Assembly (NCBI GenBank): GCA_026770595.1
Contig: MU634308.1
Coordinates: 1 to 13,383, forward strand
Reading direction: 5' to 3'
Length of the DNA: 13,383 bases
Origin: Ochromonadaceae sp. CCMP2298
Lineage: Eukaryota; Sar; Synurophyceae; Ochromonadales; Ochromonadaceae
This document shows, piece by piece, positions 8,701 to 13,383 of the stretch; position 1 is the first letter of the stretch, and each line of letters starts with the position of its first letter. The translations under genes and the position numbers were made by a program. The notes under the pieces were generated by a model. The model searched no databases. It saw only the letters and a list, made by a program, of their open reading frames with translations, and had not been told where the DNA came from.

Positions 8701-11700
8701 TGAAGGATGGACGACTGAAGCAGATGGACGAGCACGCGGTGCAGCTGCAGGCGGAGGGCAAGCAGTACAAGAAGATCATGGACGAGTACAAGAGGCAGCT
8801 GGAGACCCGAGAAGCCATTCACGAGGAGCAGGTCAGGGAGCTGCAGGGGTGCCTCAAGGACGAGCGCGTGGAGTCCGCGCAGCAAGTGGAGAAGATTGCG
8901 TCCCTTGAAGGGCTGAGTGACGGCTTCAGAGATAAGGTGACGAATCCCTCCATAACTACTTTAATTGTGTGATTATCCCTCCAGAACTACTTTAATTGTG
9001 TGATTATCCCTCAATACATATGGTGCAATTGTGTATTAATCCCTCATTCCCTCTCTTATATTCCTCCTACAGGTGATGAAGCTGAAGACGAGGGACAAGG
9101 AGATGCTGGACGACCTCAAGGGCCGGGTGGAGAGCCACGAGAGGGAGTTGCTGAGCAAGGAGAGGGCCTTGTTCGTGCTGGGGGAGCAGAGGGACTCGGA
9201 GAGGGTCACGCTCATGACCGAGTTCGAGAGGTAATTATCCCTCAATATTTATAGTGAATTGTGTATTTATCCCTATATGCTTGAACTGGGTTTTTACCCC
9301 TACATATGCTTTAATTGTGTATTGATCCCCCAATATATGGTGCATTGTGTATTTCCCCAATATCTGCAATTGTGTATTTATACCTCCATATGCAATTTTT
9401 GTATTTACCCCTCATTCCCTCACTTCCCCACAGGGTGCTAGAGGAGCGCACTGCGCAGCACCAGGTGGAGCTGTCGGACGCGCAGAACGGCGCCACCCTG
9501 TCCAAGGCGCGGGCTGCGGAGATACGCGCAGGCCACCAGGCAGATCTGGACTACGTGCAGGGGGAGTTCCAGGTAGGTAGAATCACACAAAACACGTCTT
9601 TTTTGTCTTTTTATCATGATTCCCTTCCCAAATCTGGTCTTTTCACCTCTATACGCTAACTGTTTTTTTTCGAAAACCCATTTATGGTGTATGTAATTCG
9701 GTCACCTCTCAGGCGAAGGAGCTGTTCCTGACTACTCGCATGCAGGAGACCGAGGCGCAGGTGCAGGCCGCCATCGAGGGGGAGGTGGAGAATAGCACGA
9801 GACGGCTGCAGTCCTTGCACGTGCAGGAGGTGATGCGGCTTAAGTACGGATTCGAGGAGGAACTGCGAGCTGCGGTGACGGAGGCCGTAAACGGCGCCAA
9901 TACGGCCGCACACAAGCACCACGGGGACGTTTCGCTGCACCGGAAGGAGGAGTTCCAGACAGAACTGGACGCGGTGCGGAGGGAGTACGAGACGCAACGG
10001 GGGGAGGAGCAGGCAGAGGCGAGAAGGAAATTGGACGAGGTGGCTAGCGGCTTCGACGAGCGGCAGAGTGCCACACACAAGGACCATGTGCGGGTGCAGG
10101 AGGAGCTGGAGGCGCGCATATCGAGGCAGTACGAGGAGTACTACGACCAGCAGCTGCACAAGAGGGGGGAGAAGGCGCTGCTGGAGGGGGCGGAGAGCCT
10201 TCTGAGGGAGACCGCCGCGCTCAAATCCCACTACGAGTCTGCCTTAGACACACAAAAAAACCTCCTTTTGAGCGTGAAGGAGAAGTCCGCAGAGGCACTG
10301 AGGAGCATGGAGCTGCAGCGGGAGCTGCACCTGAAAGATTTCGCGGAAGTGGAGCGCTCCAAATTGCTGATCGAGATGGATAGGCGCCTGGAGGAGCAGC
10401 GGGGGGCGATGGCTGCGGAGTTTAATGATCGCACGAGGGAGAGGGAGGCGGAGTTAGGGGGGTTGTTTGAGAGCCAGCTGGAGACAGAGAGGGGCAGAGT
10501 GCGGGGGGAGCAGGAGAATGCACTGCAGGCGGTGGCGGCGCAGCAGAGGGGGCAGATCGAGTCACTGGAGGGAGCCCTGGAGGAGGCCCAGTCGCACCAT
10601 GTGAGGGAGTTGGAGTTGGCGATGGGGGGGCATCGCAGGGAATTGATGGAGGCCAAGAGGGAGCAAGAGGTGCTGGGACGGGTGGCTCAGGGGGAACTGC
10701 AGAGGGAGACGCAGGCGCTAAGGGACGCTGCAAGAGAGGCAGGAGTGACGCACGAGGAGCTGCTGAGAGAGAGCCTGGCGGAGCAGCAGAAGCAGATGAT
10801 AGACAGGCAACGACTGGAGTCACTGCAGTTGCGCACAGATCTGCAGGCCATGGAGACACGCCACCAGGTAGGTGTAGGTGTTATAGATTTACATAAAAGA
10901 CGTCTTTTTATCATAATTCCCTACCCCAAACTGGTCTTTTCGCCTCTATACGCTAAGCGTTTTTTCTTAAACTTCATACTTTATGGTTTATCTAATTCGG
11001 TCGGCCTCTCAGGGTGAGCTCAGTGCGGCCTTGCAGGGGCATGTGGGGGAGATGGCGAGGCAGCGGAGGCTTCTGGAGGATGCTCAGGGCGCGCTAGTGG
11101 AGAACCTGCAGGAGGAACTGCTAGCGGCCAAGGAGAGGTGATAATACTATACTATATAACGTGTATATACTATCCATACTATATAACATGTATTACTATC
11201 CATACTACTATATAATATGTATATACTGTCCATACTATATAACATGTATATATTATCCATACTATATAACATGTACATAATACTCATACTACTATAACAC
11301 CACTAATATATTGCAGGTGCAACGAGGTGCTGGCTCTCAGTGCGGCGAAGCAGGGACAGGACGCAGCGGCGTTGGCGGAGACGCGGCAGAGGGGGGACGA
11401 GGCGCTCAGGAGGGGTCTGGAGGAGAAGGAGAAGGCCTATCAGAGGGAACTGGCGGCAGTGGAGGGGGTAGGGGCGGAGGAGCTGGGGAAGCTGGGGGCG
11501 CAGATGGACAAGATGCGGAAGAGGCACGACTCTCTGCTGGCAGGGAAGGAGAAAGAGCTCGCAGACGAGCACCACAGACTAGTGACCACTCTCAAGGACA
11601 GACATTCAAGGGAGGTGGGGTCGGCTCGGACGCACAGTGAGTCCTTATTAAACTCAGCAGTGTCCGATCTGACCGGCAAGGGCAAGGTGGACAGTCACAG

Positions 11701-13206
11701 GCTGCAGCAGGAGCGCAAGGAGGACCAGCTGCGGCACGAGTTGGCTCTCTCCCAGGTAGGTGGAGGTGGCAAAGAATTACACAAAAGATGTCGTCTAATT
11801 CGTCTTTTTATCATGATTCCCTACCCAAATCTGGTCTTTTCACCTCGAACATTCGATAACTGGTTTTATTCCTAAAACCCATATTATGCTTTATGGTTTA
11901 TCTAATTCGGTTGACGGCCTCTCAGGCGGAGCAGCGGATCCGGGAGATGAATATGGCCCTGCAACGGCAGAGGGTGGAGGCGGAGGTGCAGGGGGCGAGG
12001 CTGCTGGAGGAATCAATGGCGGGCCAGCAGGCTGCGCAGCTAGAGGGAGCCGCCCAGGTTGCCGAATTGGAGCGCCACTTGGAGGCTAAGAGCGCTGCGG
12101 TGGTGGCTGTGCGGGAGGAGTGCGCGGCGGAGGTGGCGAGGGCGAGGGAGGGGGCAGAGGAGGAGGCTGCCCGCAGGGAGGCCCACCACCTGCAGGAGCT
12201 GGAGCAGCTCAGAAGGCAGCACGAGGCGGAGTCGGAGTCACGTCTGGACGAAGCAGAGGCCGTGCAGGCGCAATTGTCGGAGAAAAGGCGGCTGTACAAC
12301 TCCGCCTCCACGGAGTCCAAGCTGCTGCTGCAGGAGTTGGAGCAGACCAAGGCGCAGTGCGTGATGGAGACACAGCGCTCTAGTAGGCTGGGATTGGACA
12401 TGTCTGAGGCGGGCCGGAGACACGGGGTGGAGGTGGCGCAGCTGCGGGCGGAGGGGCAGGAGGCAGAGGCGGCATCGGAGGACCGAGAGGAGGCCCTTCG
12501 GAGAGAGGTGCAGCAGTTAAAGCAGACCACGCGCCGCCTATCAGGGGAGGTGGCGGACGCCGCGGAGGAGCGGGAGTACGGGCAGCAGAGGCAGATCGCG
12601 CAGCTTAGGCAAACGCATGCTATCGAGCTAGCCACGCTCGGGGAGACTGGGGAAGAGCGCTTGCGGGAGGAGGGGCAGCAGTTGAAGCAGGCTAAGGCGC
12701 AGTCCGCCTCGCTGTTGGCGGATCTGGAGACAGCAGCCGAGGCGCTTGCGGCACTGCGCTTAGAGATGGAGACCGAGGCAGCAGCGCAGGAGAGCTCCTC
12801 GCACACAGAGAGGCAGTTCCTGAGAGACCGCATCGCCCGCCTCACTGCGGAGACAGAGGCGCTATCGGGCGATGCACAGCAGGCACAGGACGCTAGAGCT
12901 GCCTCGCTGAGCGCTCGGCTGGAGGAGGAGAGAGCCAGGGCAGCTGCAAGGGGGGAGCAGGCCGAGCAGGAGCTGTCAGCCCTACGGCAGCAGCATCAGA
13001 AGCAGCTGGGTGCGGCGAGGGCGGAGAAGGCAGGCGAATTGGAGGAGTTGCGATCTAAATTGGACATTGCGCATGGAGCTGAGGCATCGGAACTGCGCGG
13101 TCAGGCCGACCGTCAGGCCAGCTTGATGGTGGTGCTGAGAGAGGAAATGAGTGTGAGATTGTCCGCCTCTCTGGCAGAGAAGGAGTCTCAATTGGCCGAT
13201 ATGCAG
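5701..13206 (+). CDS. Kinesin, N-terminal motor with very long coiled-coil tail (12 exons, probably 3' partial)
   Basis: Exons: 5701-6630, 6771-7149, 7248-7702, 7819-7953, 8110-8358, 8517-8936, 9073-9230, 9434-9572, 9713-10867, 11013-11137, 11317-11755, 11926-13206; 1955 codons in one frame. Start ATG 5701 has A at -3 and G at +4 and lies just before VRVYIRIRP, the usual first motor strand. This is a microtubule-dependent ATPase motor: P-loop GTTGSGKS (112-119), switch I NDFSSRSH (281-288), switch II DLAGSE (324-329), and YRNSKLTQLL (401-410) with SLGGNSKT. The motor ends near ARAKKVRN (about 444-451). The remaining roughly 1500 residues are Glu/Gln/Arg/Leu-rich heptad-like coiled coil with no globular domain that I recognise. 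The P-loop has Thr and Ser where GQTGxGKT is commonest; Ser is tolerated there. Two hydrophilic inserts interrupt the motor (about 176-232 and 363-394). I could not assign a subfamily. After 13206 the frame runs VRYK then TGA (13219-13221), but the sequence looks like an intron starting GTACGC. Confidence 0.94.
6631..6770 (+). mobile_element. Introner-like intron copy 1 (kinesin intron 1)
   Basis: GT-AG phase 0 intron of 140 bases between CAG and GTG. It shares with four other kinesin introns the block GATTCCCTACCCAAA (6676-6690) followed by TGGTCTTTTCAC, a 5' part resembling ATTACATAAAATACG, and a CTAAC branch-like site (6718-6722). Its 3' quarter differs from the other copies and ends CTTATCCTAG, so it is the most diverged member. 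Homology is seen directly; mobility is inferred from multiple copies in one gene. Confidence 0.75.
7150..7247 (+). other. Kinesin intron 2 with a duplicated acceptor
   Basis: Phase 1, 98 bases, splitting the last part of the motor (QQT / AISLMYAARAKK). TGTACAGCTATCT occurs at 7172-7184 and again at 7241-7253, where it spans the real acceptor. Use of the first copy (AG at 7177-7178) would hit TAA after three codons. Confidence 0.7.
7703..7818 (+). repeat. Kinesin intron 3, ACCACTTACCACAT repeats
   Basis: Phase 0, 116 bases, AT-rich with little pyrimidine tract. The word ACCACTTACCACAT occurs twice in tandem at its start and TACCACATACA/CACCACATAC follow. It ends ATAACAATACAG. It is not related to the introner-like family. 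Confidence 0.6.
7954..8109 (+). repeat. Kinesin intron 4, tandem CCCTTTCTATTAA array
   Basis: Phase 0, donor GTAAAC. The 3' end has three perfect 13-bp units CCCTTTCTATTAA (8059-8071, 8072-8084, 8085-8097) and a fourth that turns into CCCTTTCTGCAG, the acceptor. Upstream are longer related copies (CCCTTTCTATACACCTAA at 8041-8058 and an earlier one near 7991), and CCCCTCTATCTACACTAC occurs near 8011 with a near copy at 7963. Confidence 0.82.
8359..8516 (+). mobile_element. Introner-like intron copy 2 (kinesin intron 5)
   Basis: GT-AG phase 0 intron of 158 bases between AAG and GTG. Bases 8422-8461 are identical over 40 positions to 11813-11852 in copy 5. The 3' end has CTAATTCGGTCGG and CCTCTCAG exactly as in copy 4, where CTAAT about 17 bases before the acceptor is a plausible branch site. 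A short internal duplication (TGTCTTTT twice, about 8401-8420) makes it longer than copies 1, 3 and 4. Confidence 0.82.
8937..9072 (+). repeat. Kinesin intron 6, AATTGTGTGATTATCCCTC units
   Basis: Phase 0. The unit ACTACTTTAATTGTGTGATT then ATCCCTCCAGA occurs twice about 34 bases apart, followed by a variant with GTGCAATTGTGTATTAATCCC. It matches the GTGTATTAAACCC units of the SEC24 introns. The donor side GTGACGAA resembles the start of the next exon, GTGATGAA (9073-9080). Confidence 0.72.
9231..9433 (+). repeat. Kinesin intron 7, AATTGTGTATTTATCCC units
   Basis: Longest intron (203 bases, phase 2). At least five units pair AATTGTGTATT(T/G)AT with CCC and CAATAT or CATATG words, the donor GTAATTATCCCTCAATAT being an obvious partial unit. 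It ends with TTCCCCACAG. Same unit type as kinesin intron 6. Confidence 0.75.
9573..9712 (+). mobile_element. Introner-like intron copy 3 (kinesin intron 8)
   Basis: GT-AG phase 0 intron of 140 bases, donor GTAGGT, between CAG and GCG. The core at 9618-9646 differs by one base from copies 2 and 5 (CCCTTCCC instead of CCCTACCC). It keeps GTCTTTTTATCATG before the core, ACGCTAAC after it, and TAATTCGGTC with CACCTCTCAG at the 3' end. Confidence 0.82.
10868..11012 (+). mobile_element. Introner-like intron copy 4 (kinesin intron 9)
   Basis: GT-AG phase 0 intron of 145 bases between CAG and GGT. It starts GTAGGTGTAGGTG, has ACATAAAAGACG and the core at 10915-10943 (a few substitutions, one extra C compensated by a lost T), and ends CTAATTCGGTCGG then CCTCTCAG. 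Apart from the core changes it is close to a consensus of the family. Confidence 0.82.
11138..11316 (+). repeat. Kinesin intron 10, CATACTATATAACATGTATA units
   Basis: Phase 2, donor GTGATA. Five or more imperfect units of about 27-33 bases (CATACTATATAACATGTATA plus CTATC) fill the intron, very AT-rich. It ends AATATATTGCAG. The sequence after 13206 is similar in style. Confidence 0.75.
11756..11925 (+). mobile_element. Introner-like intron copy 5 (kinesin intron 11)
   Basis: GT-AG phase 0 intron of 170 bases between CAG and GCG. The 40-base block 11813-11852 is identical to 8422-8461 in copy 2. It starts GTAGGTGGAGGTGG and ends CTAATTCGG, TTGACGG and CCTCTCAG. It is the longest copy, with an extra CGTCTAATT-like piece at about 11792-11800 and a short ATTATGCTT insertion near 11883. 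Confidence 0.82.
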
Positions 13207-13383
13207 GTACGCTACAAGTGAATACTAATGCGTACTATGTACTACATACTATGCACTACATACTATGCACTATTTGCTATAACCTATATGCTAATAACAC
13301 ATATACTATATAATATGTCTAATAAACATACTATATACAATATGTTAATGTAACTTACACCACACCTACACCTACACCCACAC
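13207..13383 (+). other. Probable start of a further kinesin intron (or 3' UTR)
   Basis: Composition drops sharply from the GC-rich exon to AT-rich sequence with ACTACATACTATGC repeated around 13237-13270, like intron 10. CAG|GTACGC is a good phase 0 donor, so I favour an intron running off the window. The alternative is a stop at 13219-13221 with a 3' UTR; an AATAAA at 13321-13326 fits that. The last 30 bases are a short CTACAC repeat. Confidence 0.55.

Noticed and set aside
11922-12845. Long open frame on the - strand (307 codons), and others such as 9656-10231 and 5524-6153
   Set aside because: They lie opposite kinesin exons, read as Ser/Ala/Cys- or Leu-rich low complexity, have no recognisable domain, and are the expected antisense of GC-rich coiled-coil codons.
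1-13383. tRNA, rRNA, viral or transposase genes
   Set aside because: I saw no such motifs on either strand; the only mobile-like sequences are the short non-coding intron elements.

Overview
This is a stretch of nuclear DNA from a eukaryote. Both genes are on the + strand and are split by many short GT-AG introns (64 to 203 bases). Exons are GC-rich and introns AT-rich and highly repetitive. All splice models below were built by hand: the junctions join in frame without a stop and restore known protein families. Dense short introns built from repeats fit a protist or microalga. A stramenopile or haptophyte-like alga is my best guess, with low confidence, because no marker gene is present.

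Positions 1-5067 hold the 3' 15 exons of a SEC24 gene, the COPII coat cargo adaptor. The first exon is cut by the window edge; 1076 residues are visible. It carries the Sec23/Sec24 zinc finger, trunk, beta-sandwich, helical and gelsolin-like regions, plus lineage-specific low-complexity inserts. Positions 5068-5700 are intergenic, with a tandem 15-bp repeat, an AATAAA signal and a 12-bp minisatellite upstream of the next gene.

Positions 5701-13206 hold 12 exons (1955 residues) of a kinesin with an N-terminal motor and a coiled coil of about 1500 residues. It probably continues past the window. The two proteins act in separate processes (ER export; microtubule transport or organisation), and their adjacency implies no functional link.

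The most interesting content is in the introns. Five kinesin introns are copies of one roughly 140-170 bp sequence, all sense and all phase 0, inserted at AG|G: an introner-like family. Most other introns in both genes are built from tandem 25-35 bp units that carry a donor-like GTATT, a branch-site-like TTAA(A)C and a pyrimidine run. In several of these the real donor is the first base of the first unit. SEC24 intron 3 is bounded by an exact 11-bp direct repeat spanning both splice sites, which looks like intron birth by duplication of an AGGT site.
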